64,000 nt of DNA from Arthrobacter sp. FW306-07-I (GTDB lineage: Bacteria; Actinomycetota; Actinomycetes; Actinomycetales; Micrococcaceae). The notes beneath the pieces are model-generated. The model made no database searches. It was not told where the DNA came from and saw only the letters and a list, made by a program, of their open reading frames with translations. The DNA lies in assembly GCF_021800405.1 (NCBI RefSeq), contig NZ_CP084550.1, forward strand, positions 4,278,001 to 4,342,000. The letters are read 5' to 3'. A program made the position numbers and the translations under genes. Below, piece by piece: positions 17,073 through 27,827 of this stretch. Each line of letters begins with the position of its first letter. The stretch's first letter is position 1.

Positions 17073-18191
17073 ATGATCATCGGCGTCCCCAAAGAGATCA
17101 AGAACAACGAATTCCGGGTGGCCATCACCGCCGCCGGCGTCCACGAGTTCCTCACCCACGGACACACCGTCCTGGTGGAGCGTGGGGCGGGCCTGGGCTC
17201 GGGCATCACCGACGAGGAATATTCAATTGCCGGCGCCGAGATCGTCAACGAAGCCGATGACGTTTGGGCCCGCGCGGACATGGTGATGAAGGTCAAGGAA
17301 CCCATCAAGTCCGAGTACCACCGCTTCCGCAAGGGCCTGATCCTCTTCACGTACCTGCACCTGGCCGCCGAACCGGAGCTGACCAAGGAGCTCATCAACT
17401 CCGGCGTCACCGCCATCGCCTACGAAACCGTCCAGGAGGGCCGGACCCTCCCGCTGCTGGCCCCGATGTCCGAGGTTGCCGGCCGCCTCTCCGTCCAGGT
17501 GGGCGCCACCTCACTGATGGCTCCGGCCGGCGGCAAGGGCGTCCTGCTCGGCGGCGTGCCCGGCGTCCGCCCCGCCAAGGTGGTTGTCCTGGGCGCCGGC
17601 GTGGCCGGCACCAATGCCGCAGCCATGGCCCTGGGCCTCGGCGCCGACGTCACCATCCTGGACATCAACATCAACCGCCTCCGTGAACTGGACACCCAGT
17701 ACCAGGGCCGGCTGAAGACCGTGGCCTCCAACAAGTACGAAATCGAAAAGTCCGTGGTGGATGCGGACCTGGTGATCGGTTCAGTCCTGATTCCCGGCGC
17801 CAAGGCCCCCAAGCTCGTCACCAACGACCTCGTGGCCCGCATGAAGCCCGGTTCGGTCCTGGTGGACATCGCCGTGGACCAGGGTGGCTGCTTCGAGGAC
17901 ACGCACCCCACCACGCACCAGGAACCGACGTACAAAGTGCACGAGACCATCTTCTACTGCGTGGCCAACATGCCCGGCGCCGTGCCCAACACCTCCACCT
18001 ACGCGCTGACCAACGTCACCCTGCGGTACGCCGTGGCACTGGCCAACCTGGGCGTCAAGGCCGCCTTCGACCGCGATCCGGCCCTCGCCGCCGGCCTCAA
18101 CATCGCCGCCGGCCACGTGGCACACCACTCCGTGTCCGAGGCCCACGGCCTGCCCCTCGTCGCCGACTGGCACGAGCTCGTTTCGGCCTAG
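17073..18191 (+). CDS. ald: Alanine dehydrogenase
   Basis: A 372-residue NAD-dependent enzyme that interconverts L-alanine with pyruvate and ammonia. The N-terminus MIIGVPKEIKNNEFRV is family-typical and places R15, K75 (VKVKEP) and H96 (YLHLA) exactly where substrate-binding and catalytic residues lie in characterised enzymes. The nucleotide fold is at 174-180 (GAGVAGT) and D269 (DIAVDQGG) completes the active site. GGAG lies about 7 bases before the ATG. Probably activated by the divergent PucR-type regulator. Confidence 0.97.
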   Translation: MIIGVPKEIKNNEFRVAITAAGVHEFLTHGHTVLVERGAGLGSGITDEEYSIAGAEIVNEADDVWARADMVMKVKEPIKSEYHRFRKGLILFTYLHLAAEPELTKELINSGVTAIAYETVQEGRTLPLLAPMSEVAGRLSVQVGATSLMAPAGGKGVLLGGVPGVRPAKVVVLGAGVAGTNAAAMALGLGADVTILDININRLRELDTQYQGRLKTVASNKYEIEKSVVDADLVIGSVLIPGAKAPKLVTNDLVARMKPGSVLVDIAVDQGGCFEDTHPTTHQEPTYKVHETIFYCVANMPGAVPNTSTYALTNVTLRYAVALANLGVKAAFDRDPALAAGLNIAAGHVAHHSVSEAHGLPLVADWHELVSA

Positions 18192-18198
18192 TCCCTCC

Positions 18199-18258
18199 AT
18201 CGATTGCTCCGTACTTGTCCTTTTGAACCCTCAAAACGACACCTACGGAGCAATCGAT
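18199..18258. terminator. Two-part hairpin between ald and oxidoreductase gene
   Basis: A perfect 15-bp stem (ATCGATTGCTCCGTA at 18199-18213 with its complement at 18244-18258) encloses a second hairpin TTTTGA-ACCC-TCAAAA (18221-18236). The right arm includes the stop codon and last codons of the converging gene and is followed by GGCTTTT. It probably terminates transcription from both sides. Confidence 0.75.
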
Positions 18259-19325
18259 TGGCTTTTAACCAGTTGGCGCGCCCTCTCGATAATCTTCAGG
18301 ACCTCAACGGCGTCCTCTGGATTTACTGGGAGGGGAAGGGGTGACGCTGCCCCGCCGTCGAGGATCTTGTTCGCCAGCAGGCGGTAGAACTCCGGGTAGT
18401 TACCTTGTTCGGTGGGGAGCCGGTCCAGGTGGCCGCCGCGGCCCAGGAGTCCGGCCCACTCGGGGGCCTCGACGCCGTACTCCGCGTCCAGGGGGCTCCC
18501 GCCGGCGGCGATGTACGGCTCCTGCGGGTCCACCCCATGCTTGGTGAAGCCGCCAATCGACCCCAGCACCCGGAAGCGCGGCCCCTGCTGCGCGCACAGC
18601 ATGTTCGTGGTCAGGTGGCTAACCACTCCGGAATTATGCTGCAGGGCCAGGAAGACGTCGTCCTCCGCCCGTTCGTCGGAACGCCGCGCCGTCAGCTCAG
18701 CATGCAGCACGCTGGCCGGACCAAAGAGCTGCAGCGCCTGGTCGATCAGGTGGCTGCCGAGATCGAAGAGCGCTCCTCCCCCGTCGGCTGCGGTGGCCCT
18801 TGCTTTCCAGGCTTTGGCGATGGTGGGCGACCAGCGCTCAAACCGCGACTCGAACCTGGTCACCGCACCCAGGGCCTGGGCGGCCAACAGCTTTTGCAGG
18901 GTGAGGAAGTCGCCGTCCCACCTGCGGTTGTGGAACACCGTCAGGACGCGGCCCCGCTGCCGGGCCAGGTCAACCAGTTCCTGTCCCTGCCCGCTGGTGA
19001 CGGCGAATGGCTTGTCCACCACCACGTCCAGGCCCGCCTCCAGCGCAGCCTTGGCCAGGGGGTGATGGGTCAGTGGCGGCGTCGCCAGCACCACAAGGTC
19101 AAGGTCCGCTGCCCGCTCAAGGACGGCGGCCCCGTCGCGCACCACCTTCACCCCCGGGAGCCCGGATGAGGCAGCCGACTGCCGCCCGGCGTCGGATGTT
19201 GCGATGACGTCAAGCGAGTAGCTGGCGTTGGTGGCCAACAGCGGCGCGTGGAACACGCTGCCGGCGAGTCCATAGCCGACAACGGCGGTGCGGATGGTGC
19301 GGGGTTCGCCTTCGGTACCGGTCAT
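18243..19325 (-). CDS. Gfo/Idh/MocA family oxidoreductase
   Basis: A 360-residue NAD(P)-dependent sugar-type dehydrogenase. The N-terminal Rossmann fold (TAVVGYGLAGSVFHAPLL) and the catalytic lysine motif VVVDKPFAV, a version of the family's E-K-P, are present. The C-terminal part has the expected GGGALFDLGSHLIDQ. Resembles the YvcT/YhhX-like branch. Flanked by ald and the peptide ABC operon with terminators on both sides, so it is its own transcription unit. Substrate unknown. Confidence 0.9.
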   Translation of the reverse strand: MTGTEGEPRTIRTAVVGYGLAGSVFHAPLLATNASYSLDVIATSDAGRQSAASSGLPGVKVVRDGAAVLERAADLDLVVLATPPLTHHPLAKAALEAGLDVVVDKPFAVTSGQGQELVDLARQRGRVLTVFHNRRWDGDFLTLQKLLAAQALGAVTRFESRFERWSPTIAKAWKARATAADGGGALFDLGSHLIDQALQLFGPASVLHAELTARRSDERAEDDVFLALQHNSGVVSHLTTNMLCAQQGPRFRVLGSIGGFTKHGVDPQEPYIAAGGSPLDAEYGVEAPEWAGLLGRGGHLDRLPTEQGNYPEFYRLLANKILDGGAASPLPLPVNPEDAVEVLKIIERARQLVKSQSIAP

Positions 19326-19365
19326 GGAAACTACGCTACCGCCGCTGCCGAAGGCACAAAGAAGA

Positions 19366-19400
19366 AAGCCGGCACCCCTGGTGCCCAGGGATGCCGGCTT
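19366..19400 (-). terminator. Terminator of the peptide ABC operon
   Basis: AAGCCGGCA (19366-19374) pairs with TGCCGGCTT (19392-19400) and CCCTGG (19376-19381) with CCAGGG (19385-19390), one mismatch and a TGC loop. On the minus strand it is followed by TCTTCTTTG. Confidence 0.8.
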
Positions 19401-19434
19401 CTACGTCAGGTGGCTAAGGCCGCCGAAGTGGTGG

Positions 19435-21138
19435 TTACTTCTTCTCCCAGCCGATGGTGGTCCAGTCCGGAACCTGGGAGAGGCTGCGGAACAGGGACGG
19501 CCCGTAGTTGGCCAGACCCGTGCGGACGAAGGAGATCTGCGGGCCGTTGAAGACCACGCCCATGGAGTAGTACTTGGCCATGTGTTCCTTCTCCACATCC
19601 ATGGCTGCCTTGTTGCGGGCGGCGTTGTCCTCGATGGACGCGAGGTCGGCGATCTTCTTATCCAGCTCGGCGTCGCCCAGCTTGTTCTCATTGGTCTTGG
19701 AGTCGTAGTACTGCTTGACGGCTTCCGTGGCATCCGCACCGACGGTGTAGCCGGAGATGCTCAGGTCGAATTCGCGGCTGCCCAGGACTTTGCCGAAGTC
19801 GGCGGAGGCGCGCTGGTCAATGCCCACGTCCATGCCACCTGCCTGGAGCTGCTTCTGCAGGGTTTGGGCCACAGCCAAGGTGGTGGGATCGTCACCGAAG
19901 TTGCTGATCTTGAAGGCGGCGGGCTTGCCGTCCTTCTCCATGACGCCGTTGGCGTTCGCCTTGTAGCCGGCGTCAGTGAGCACCTTCTTCGCAGCGTCCG
20001 CGCCGGTTTCCTTGACCGGGTAGTTGTCCTGGTAGTAGTCGGAGAACGGCAGCAGCATCATGGAGCCGGAGCTCGGCTCTTCCCAGTTGAGGCCGTTGAA
20101 ACGGACCTTGCGCAGCGCTTCGCGGTCTACGGCGGCGAAGATCGCCTTGCGGACGTTGACATCGGTGATGCGCTGGGCGTTCAGGTTCAGGCCGCCGGCG
20201 AACAGCCGCTGGCCGCGGCGGATATCGGTGTTCTTGGTGCCGTCCAGCTGCTTGTAGAGGGAGATGGTGTTGGCGTTCATGGCATCAATCTCGCCGTTCT
20301 TGAACGCGGCGATCTGCGCGCTGGTTTCCAGCTGGCGGAACACCACGTTCTGCAGAACCGGCTTCTGGCCCCACCACTTGTCGTTCGGCACAAGGCTTAC
20401 CGTCTTGGCGGCGGTGTCGTACTGGTCCACCTTGAAGGGACCGGCCATCCACTCGGGGTGCATGTTGCCGTTGAAGCCTTCATTGAAAATCTCAGGAGTG
20501 TTGACGGCGGGATGGATCAAACCCGTAAAGAGCGAGTCGAGCGGGTAGACCGGCTGCTTCGTCTTGACGATGACTTCCTTGTCACTGCTGCCCGCCTCCA
20601 CGGACTCAACGAATTCATAATTGCCGGAGCTGACGATGTCGTAGCCGGCGTCCGGGCTCTTGAGGATGTTCCAGGTGTTCTTGAAGGCCTTGACGTCAAT
20701 GGGCGTGCCGTCGTTGTAGGTGGCCTTGGGGTTCACCTTGATGGTGATGGTCTGCTTGCCGTCCTTGACTTCGCTGTCCACCGACTCGCAGAAGTCCTTG
20801 TTGGGCGTGACTTTGCCATCGAAGGCGATGTCCCAGCAGCCCCACGTACCGGCCCCATCGATAGGACGGTGGAGCGCAGTGTTGTCTGCGCTGTTGCCGT
20901 TGTTGGAGAACCCGTTGAAGTCGGGGCCGATGTTACCCAGCGGCAGGGTGACTTTGCCGCCCTGCTGAAGGTCCGCTGCCGGCTTCTCGTTGATGCTGAT
21001 CAGTTTGGACAGGTCGCTGCCCGATTCCTGCCCCTTCGCGGTTTCGGGGCCGCCGGCACCGCCACCGCCGCCGCAGGCCGTCAGCGCCAGGGCCGCAGCA
21101 ACTGCTGCAGCTCCGCCGATCCTGTTCAGTTTCCTCAT
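19435..21138 (-). CDS. Peptide-type ABC transporter substrate-binding lipoprotein (SBP family 5)
   Basis: A 567-residue secreted lipoprotein. The signal peptide ends in the lipobox LTAC followed by a Gly run, so the mature protein is lipid-anchored at C20. The body shows family 5 features: ATYNDGTPIDVKAFKNTW, AFKNGEIDAM, and VRKAIFAAVDREAL. Start set at ATG 21138 with GAAGGG upstream; the longer open frame to 21417 lies inside the ATPase gene. It is the last gene of the operon, which is unusual as binding proteins are more often first. Ligand not certain; oligopeptides are usual. Confidence 0.92.
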   Translation of the reverse strand: MRKLNRIGGAAAVAAALALTACGGGGGAGGPETAKGQESGSDLSKLISINEKPAADLQQGGKVTLPLGNIGPDFNGFSNNGNSADNTALHRPIDGAGTWGCWDIAFDGKVTPNKDFCESVDSEVKDGKQTITIKVNPKATYNDGTPIDVKAFKNTWNILKSPDAGYDIVSSGNYEFVESVEAGSSDKEVIVKTKQPVYPLDSLFTGLIHPAVNTPEIFNEGFNGNMHPEWMAGPFKVDQYDTAAKTVSLVPNDKWWGQKPVLQNVVFRQLETSAQIAAFKNGEIDAMNANTISLYKQLDGTKNTDIRRGQRLFAGGLNLNAQRITDVNVRKAIFAAVDREALRKVRFNGLNWEEPSSGSMMLLPFSDYYQDNYPVKETGADAAKKVLTDAGYKANANGVMEKDGKPAAFKISNFGDDPTTLAVAQTLQKQLQAGGMDVGIDQRASADFGKVLGSREFDLSISGYTVGADATEAVKQYYDSKTNENKLGDAELDKKIADLASIEDNAARNKAAMDVEKEHMAKYYSMGVVFNGPQISFVRTGLANYGPSLFRSLSQVPDWTTIGWEKK

Positions 21139-21187
21139 GGTTTTCCCTTCATAGGTGCGAGTGGTGGAGCGTGTGGGTCGAGAAGTC

Positions 21188-23382
<2,195 letters not shown>

Positions 23383-23386
<4 letters not shown>

Positions 23387-24372
23387 GCCGTCTTCTTTTC
23401 CGCCGTGATTTTCCGGGCCCTGGCCTTCTTGGCCTTGCCGGTGGAACTGGAGCTGGGGTCAAAGGCGTCACGCAGGCCGTCGTTCATCATGGCCAGGGAT
23501 CCGGTCAGCAGGAACATGACGGCGAGCGGAACCCAGAACATCCATGGGAAGGTCTGCACCTGCGAGGTTGCGGCGCCGATCAACACGCCGAGGCTCACAT
23601 CCGGGACCTTGATGCCGATGCCGATGAAGGAGAAGGCCACCTCGGCAAGGATTGCGGCGGTGACGCCGCGGGTGATGTCCAGGATCAGCAGCGAGCCGAT
23701 GTTCGGCACCAGGTGCCGCCAGACGATCCGGCGCGGCGGGACGCCCATGTACTGGGCCGCCTTGACGAAGTCCCGCTGCATCAGCGACATGGACATGGAA
23801 CGGATCAGGCGTGCGGTGCCCATCCAGCTGAACACCAGCAGGACGATGATGAGCAGCAGCCACGACGGCAGCTCGCGCTTAAGGCCTGCGCCTCCGCCGC
23901 TGGTGGCCACTGCCACCACCAGGAGCGCTGGCATCATGATCAGCGCTTCCAGGACGAACAGCATGACCTTGTCCACCTTGCCGCCGAAGTAGGCCATGGT
24001 GCAGCCGTAGACCGCGGCGATCAGGACCGAGACAAGTCCCACCACCAGGCCGATCAGGATGGAAATCCTGGTGCCCTCGACGGTCATGGCGTAGAGGTCG
24101 ATGCCCGCCTGGGACGTGCCGAGGTAGTGGTCGGCTGACGGCGGCATCCCGATGCTGAAGGGGTCGATGGTCTCCTTGTCCCACTGGGTGAAGAACCCGC
24201 CGATGAACGAGAAAACCGTCAGGGCCAGGAAGATGGCCAGCCCCGCAACGGCCGTCTTGTTGCGCAGGAACCGGCGGAAGATGATGGTGTTTTTGCCGAT
24301 GACGACATCGGCATTGTCCAGGTGCGCGTCCTGCGCCACGGCTGCCGGGTCGACGGCGTTGAGGTTGGTCAT
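23383..24372 (-). CDS. Peptide ABC transporter permease (DppC/OppC type)
   Basis: A 329-residue inner permease with about six membrane helices. The N-terminal OppC-like segment (FRRFLRNKTAVAGLAIFLAL) and the ATPase-contacting EAA-like loop FVKAAQYMGVPPRRIVWRHLVPN are plain, as is the final PWMFWVPLAVMFLLTGSLAM helix. C-terminus is basic. It lies two bases after the DppB-type gene and overlaps the ATPase gene. Confidence 0.93.
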
Positions 24373-24374
24373 GG

Positions 24375-25322
24375 CTACTGCACCCGCACTCTCGGGTCGA
24401 CAAGCGTGGTGGCGAAGTCCGCCAGGATGGCGCCAATGGCGAAGATCACGGAGCCGTAGGCCAGGGTGGCCGTGGCGGCGTTGACGTCCTGCAGCGAAAT
24501 CGCATCAATGCTCCAGGAACCGACGCCGGGCCAGGCGAAGATTTTTTCGGCGAAGAAACCGCCGGCGAAGATGGCCGGGATGGTGAAGGCGATGCTTTGG
24601 GCCACCGGGATGAAGGAGACGCGCAGTGCATGCCGGGCGATGGCCTGGTTCCGGCTCAGGCCCTTAGCCCGGGCGGTCCTGACGAAGTCGGCGTTGACGT
24701 TGTCCAGCAGGTATTGCCGCTGCGCGATCTGGTAGGCGCCCCAGCCCACCAGGGTGATGGCCACCGTGGGCACAACATAATGGGCCAGCAGGTCAACGAA
24801 CTGGGGCCAGCCGGGCTCGACACCTGGAGTTGAGATGCCCGTGACAAAGAAGATGCGGTTCCCCGCTGATTCGTTGATGCTGATGGCGGCCAACTGCACA
24901 AGGAAGTAGGCGATGGGCGCGGGCACGATGTAGGCAAGGTAGCTGTAGGACGTGATGGCGCGGTCCTGGAACTTGTACTGCCGGGCCGCCGAATAGACGC
25001 CCAAGGCAACACCGATGACCAGGGTCAAAATGATCGACGCCAGGAAGAGCCGGGTGGAGATCCAGACGCGGTCCCCGAACTCGGCGTTGACGTAGGCACC
25101 GTTGGGGCTCCGGCCCCAGTCCCAGCGGGTGACGATGCCGGTCAGCCAGTCAACGTAGCGCTCCCATGGGCTGAGGTCCGGGTCCAGTCCCTTCAACCGC
25201 ATGGAGTTGGCGACCTGTTCCGGGGTTGGCCGGGGGATCCGCTCCTGCTCGAGGAGTGCCGGCTTGAGTGAACTGACAGCCAGGAAATAACCGGCGGACG
25301 TGGTGAGGAAGATCATCACCAC
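24375..25322 (-). CDS. Peptide ABC transporter permease (DppB type), 5' end probably frameshifted
   Basis: The 315-residue open frame starts inside the first membrane helix (VMIFLTTSAGYFLA) at a GTG with no ribosome site. Just upstream an ATG at 25357 opens MLKYLAS, a normal DppB beginning, but runs one base out of frame with the rest and stops after 13 codons. One extra base near 25335-25345 would fuse them into a normal-looking N-terminus. The remainder is intact, with EAA loop QAIARHALRVSFIPVAQ. Either a sequencing error, a real inactivating frameshift, or a short-start variant. Confidence 0.75.
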   Translation of the reverse strand: MVMIFLTTSAGYFLAVSSLKPALLEQERIPRPTPEQVANSMRLKGLDPDLSPWERYVDWLTGIVTRWDWGRSPNGAYVNAEFGDRVWISTRLFLASIILTLVIGVALGVYSAARQYKFQDRAITSYSYLAYIVPAPIAYFLVQLAAISINESAGNRIFFVTGISTPGVEPGWPQFVDLLAHYVVPTVAITLVGWGAYQIAQRQYLLDNVNADFVRTARAKGLSRNQAIARHALRVSFIPVAQSIAFTIPAIFAGGFFAEKIFAWPGVGSWSIDAISLQDVNAATATLAYGSVIFAIGAILADFATTLVDPRVRVQ

Positions 25323-25357
25323 ATAGGTGATGCCGGGCTGGCGAGGTACTTGAGCAT

Positions 25358-25623
25358 GTGCGCTGCTGGATCCTTCCGTCTTCCCCGGACAAGCACGGAT
25401 TGTGCCGCCTCACCGGGTCCTGCACCAGCGGGTAGCTGGCTTCCCGCAGCCCTGGGGCCGGTCCTGGTGGACTATGTCGCGGGTCACATTCCAGAGGAAA
25501 CTATCACAAGCCCCAACCCAAAAAGCTCGGTAATCCACGGAAATCGGGCGCGCCGTATCAGATCGTTATGAATAGTTCTGTGAAGTTTGTATGACTGGAC
25601 GGGCGGAACCTCCAGCACGTAAC
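25358..25623. other. Intergenic region upstream of peptide ABC operon
   Basis: 266 bases between the dppB-type start and the upstream tetR gene, markedly AT-richer in 25490-25600. It must hold the promoter of the ABC operon, but I see no clear paired -35/-10 or operator. A weak GGAAGGA precedes the ATG at 25357. Confidence 0.4.
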
Positions 25624-26235
25624 CTACGCGGCTGTTACAACACGTGTCACAAGATCGCGCCACGAGACGGCAAGACGGTCACGTGTGACTCCGTGGTCGC
25701 GGATGAGGTGCAGGAGCCGTTCGGGGTCCAGGGTTGCGGTAAGGGAGCCGGCCATCAACCACGGCTCCGGCGACTGCACTCCGGCTTCACGCAGCAGCAT
25801 TTCCACGTGCTGGTTCCAGAGGGCGACGGCCGGCACCTCGAACCGTCCCCGGGAGGCATGACCGGCCGCGAGGACCAGGTCCCCGAACTCCACCACGTAG
25901 GCAATCCGCTCGGTCCCGAAGGCAATGAGCCGCTCGAGGGGCGCAGCGCCCGGCCCCATGGGCGGCGGACCGAACAGGAAGCGGGCCTGGAAGGCGGCCT
26001 CGGAGTCATTCAACAGGGTCAGCATCAGTCCGGCCCTGCTCCCGAAGCGGCGGAAGACGGTGCCTTTGCCCACGCCTGCGTGCTCGGCCAGGCGGTCCAT
26101 GGTGAGCGCGGCCGCTCCACCCTGCTCGATCAGTTCGCGGGCAGCCAGCAGGAGGCGCTCCCGGTTCCGGGCAGCATCGCTGCGCTCCGCGGCCGTAACC
26201 GGAGCCGTTTCCGGCCGCACTGGGATGGAACTCAC
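25624..26235 (-). CDS. TetR family transcriptional regulator
   Basis: A 203-residue repressor. The HTH is at about residues 41-65 (TMDRLAEHAGVGKGTVFRRFGS), preceded by the usual ARNRERLLLAARELIEQGG helix. It is divergent from an NADPH-dependent FMN/quinone reductase gene, with a perfect 20-bp palindrome 27 bases upstream of its start. Pairs like this usually sense quinones or other electrophiles; that is an inference from the partner gene. Confidence 0.9.
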   Translation of the reverse strand: MSSIPVRPETAPVTAAERSDAARNRERLLLAARELIEQGGAAALTMDRLAEHAGVGKGTVFRRFGSRAGLMLTLLNDSEAAFQARFLFGPPPMGPGAAPLERLIAFGTERIAYVVEFGDLVLAAGHASRGRFEVPAVALWNQHVEMLLREAGVQSPEPWLMAGSLTATLDPERLLHLIRDHGVTRDRLAVSWRDLVTRVVTAA

Positions 26236-26261
26236 AAAGACAGTGTAGTCAGAGGGAATAG

Positions 26262-26281
26262 AAACGGACCGCGGTCCGTTT
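26262..26281. promoter_or_regulatory. Perfect 20-bp palindromic operator
   Basis: AAACGGACCGCGGTCCGTTT reads the same on both strands. It lies between the divergent tetR and FMN reductase genes and contains the GGACCGCGGTCC core found in several TetR operators. Most likely the binding site of the adjacent TetR protein controlling both genes. Confidence 0.8.
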
Positions 26282-26357
26282 ACTCTGTTGAAAGGCTCGA
26301 AGCCTGAAGTTCGACCGAAGGCGGCCTGCGGCCGCGCCCCCCAAACCAGGAGTTTCC

Positions 26358-26915
26358 ATGACCAAGAGCACCGTACTGACCCTTGTCGGCAGCCTCCGCG
26401 CCGGATCCACGAACCAGAAGCTGGCGGAAGCCATCCAGCTCAACGCGCCGGAGCAGGTGGACGTGGTGATCCACGAAAGCCTGGGCAACATCCCGTTCTA
26501 CAACGAGGACATCGACGTCGAAGGCCAGGTCCCGGCCGCGGCGGCAGCACTGCGTGCTGCCGCTGAAGAGGCTGACAGCGTCCTGCTGGTCACCCCCGAG
26601 TACAACGGCACCGTTCCCGCCACCCTGAAGAATGCCATCGACTGGCTGTCCCGCCCCTTCGGCGCCGGCGCCCTGGCAGGCAAGCCGACCGCCGTCGTCG
26701 GCACCGCTTTTGGCCAGTACGGCGGCGTGTGGGCCCAGGATGAGGCCCGCAAGGCCGCCGGCATCGCAGGCGCCAAGGTCCTGGAAGACGTCAAGCTTGC
26801 CGTCCCCGGCTCCATGGTGCGCTTCGCCGAGGTCCACCCCAAGGACGACGCCGAGGTAGTGGAGCAGATCAAGGGCATCTTCGACGCCCTGGCCGCATCC
26901 GCGCCCGCAGCCTAG
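26358..26915 (+). CDS. NADPH-dependent FMN reductase
   Basis: A 185-residue flavodoxin-fold reductase of the ChrR/YieF/Azr type, which reduces quinones, azo compounds or chromate using NAD(P)H. The FMN-binding loop GSLRAGSTNQKLAEA (residues 11-25) and TPEYNGTVPATLKNAIDWLSR (about 79-99) are signature segments. Ribosome site AGGAG lies about 7 bases before the ATG. Probably derepressed by the neighbouring TetR when its ligand is present. Confidence 0.92.
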   Translation: MTKSTVLTLVGSLRAGSTNQKLAEAIQLNAPEQVDVVIHESLGNIPFYNEDIDVEGQVPAAAAALRAAAEEADSVLLVTPEYNGTVPATLKNAIDWLSRPFGAGALAGKPTAVVGTAFGQYGGVWAQDEARKAAGIAGAKVLEDVKLAVPGSMVRFAEVHPKDDAEVVEQIKGIFDALAASAPAA

Positions 26916-26930
26916 CCCGTCACGCACCCC

Positions 26931-26967
26931 GCAGTGTCCGGTACGCCCCGTGCGTCCCGGACACTGC
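26931..26967 (+). terminator. Terminator after FMN reductase
   Basis: GCAGTGTCCGG (26931-26941) and CCGGACACTGC (26957-26967) form a perfect 11-bp stem with a 15-base loop, then CGCGTTT. The T run is short, so termination may be partial. Confidence 0.6.
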
Positions 26968-27094
26968 CGCGTTTAAGGGCAGGCCCAGGCACCGTGACCA
27001 ACTCTTGTCCCAACCGGTACCGTCCGGACATCCCCGGCGGGAAGACCGGCCGTAGCGTTAATCCACTGGAACTACCGGATCGGATTGCGGCCCC

Positions 27095-27739
27095 ATGGCA
27101 GGAAAAAGACGCTGGGACAGCTGTGGGCGTGCCGCCATGGCTGCCGCAGGATGCCTGGCCCTGCTGCTCACCGCTTGCAGCGCCCCGCTCCCCCGCCCGG
27201 AGGGGCAATCCCCCGCTCCAGCGGGAAGCACCGGACCAAGTGCCGCCCCACTGGCCTTCCTTCCCCCCACAATTGCCGGCACTGAATCCGGACGCGGGGC
27301 GCCGGCGGCCTCGCCCGCCCCTGGCAGCGGCACCGAGGCTACGGCCCCGCCGGTCAGGGCCTACTTCGTGCTGATGGACGACGGCGGCAGGCACGGCGTC
27401 CGCTTTGGCTGCAACGACAGCCTGGTTGGCGCTGCCCTGGCCGGCGGCGCGGGAGACGACAGGCTTAAGGCAGCTGTCAACGCCATCCTGGGCGGTGGAC
27501 AGCAGCCGGAAAATCTGTACAACGCGCTGGGCAGCTCCCGGCTAAGGTTCCTGTCCGGCAGCTTCGACGGCACCACTGTCACGGTCTACCTGGCAGGAAC
27601 CCTCAACCCGGGCGGGACCTGCGACCTTCCCCGCATTGAGGCCCAGCTGACCCAGACGGCACTTGAAGCCGTCGGCGCCGTCAAAGCCGCCATCTACATC
27701 AACGGCGAGACCTTGGCGGACTACCTGAAGTTGAAGTAG
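27095..27739 (+). CDS. GerMN-domain lipoprotein
   Basis: A 214-residue exported lipoprotein: basic start, hydrophobic stretch and lipobox LLTAC with lipidation at C28. A Pro/Ala/Gly-rich spacer (about 30-85) leads to a single GerMN-like domain (about 88-214; YFVLMDDGGRHGVRFGC, FDGTTVTVYLAG). GerMN domains occur in spore germination protein GerM and in actinobacterial LpqB-like lipoproteins; this organism type does not form endospores, so a cell-envelope role is likely but unproven. Confidence 0.75.
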   Translation: MAGKRRWDSCGRAAMAAAGCLALLLTACSAPLPRPEGQSPAPAGSTGPSAAPLAFLPPTIAGTESGRGAPAASPAPGSGTEATAPPVRAYFVLMDDGGRHGVRFGCNDSLVGAALAGGAGDDRLKAAVNAILGGGQQPENLYNALGSSRLRFLSGSFDGTTVTVYLAGTLNPGGTCDLPRIEAQLTQTALEAVGAVKAAIYINGETLADYLKLK

Positions 27740-27784
27740 CGCGCCCCCCGGTGCCGAACCTCGCGCCGGTAAATCAGGGATAAA

Positions 27785-27819
27785 CAGCTGTTGCTTTTGA
27801 AGCAACAGCTGGCTGTATC
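27785..27819 (+). promoter_or_regulatory. Promoter and 12-bp hairpin before aminotransferase gene
   Basis: CAGCTGTTGCTT (27785-27796), TTG, AAGCAACAGCTG (27800-27811) is a perfect hairpin or operator dyad. A candidate -35 TTGCTT (27791-27796) lies inside it, 17 bases before TGTATC (27814-27819). The predicted transcription start falls at or next to the GTG at 27828, and no ribosome site is visible, pointing to a leaderless mRNA. Confidence 0.5.
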
Positions 27820-27827
27820 CTGACTCT

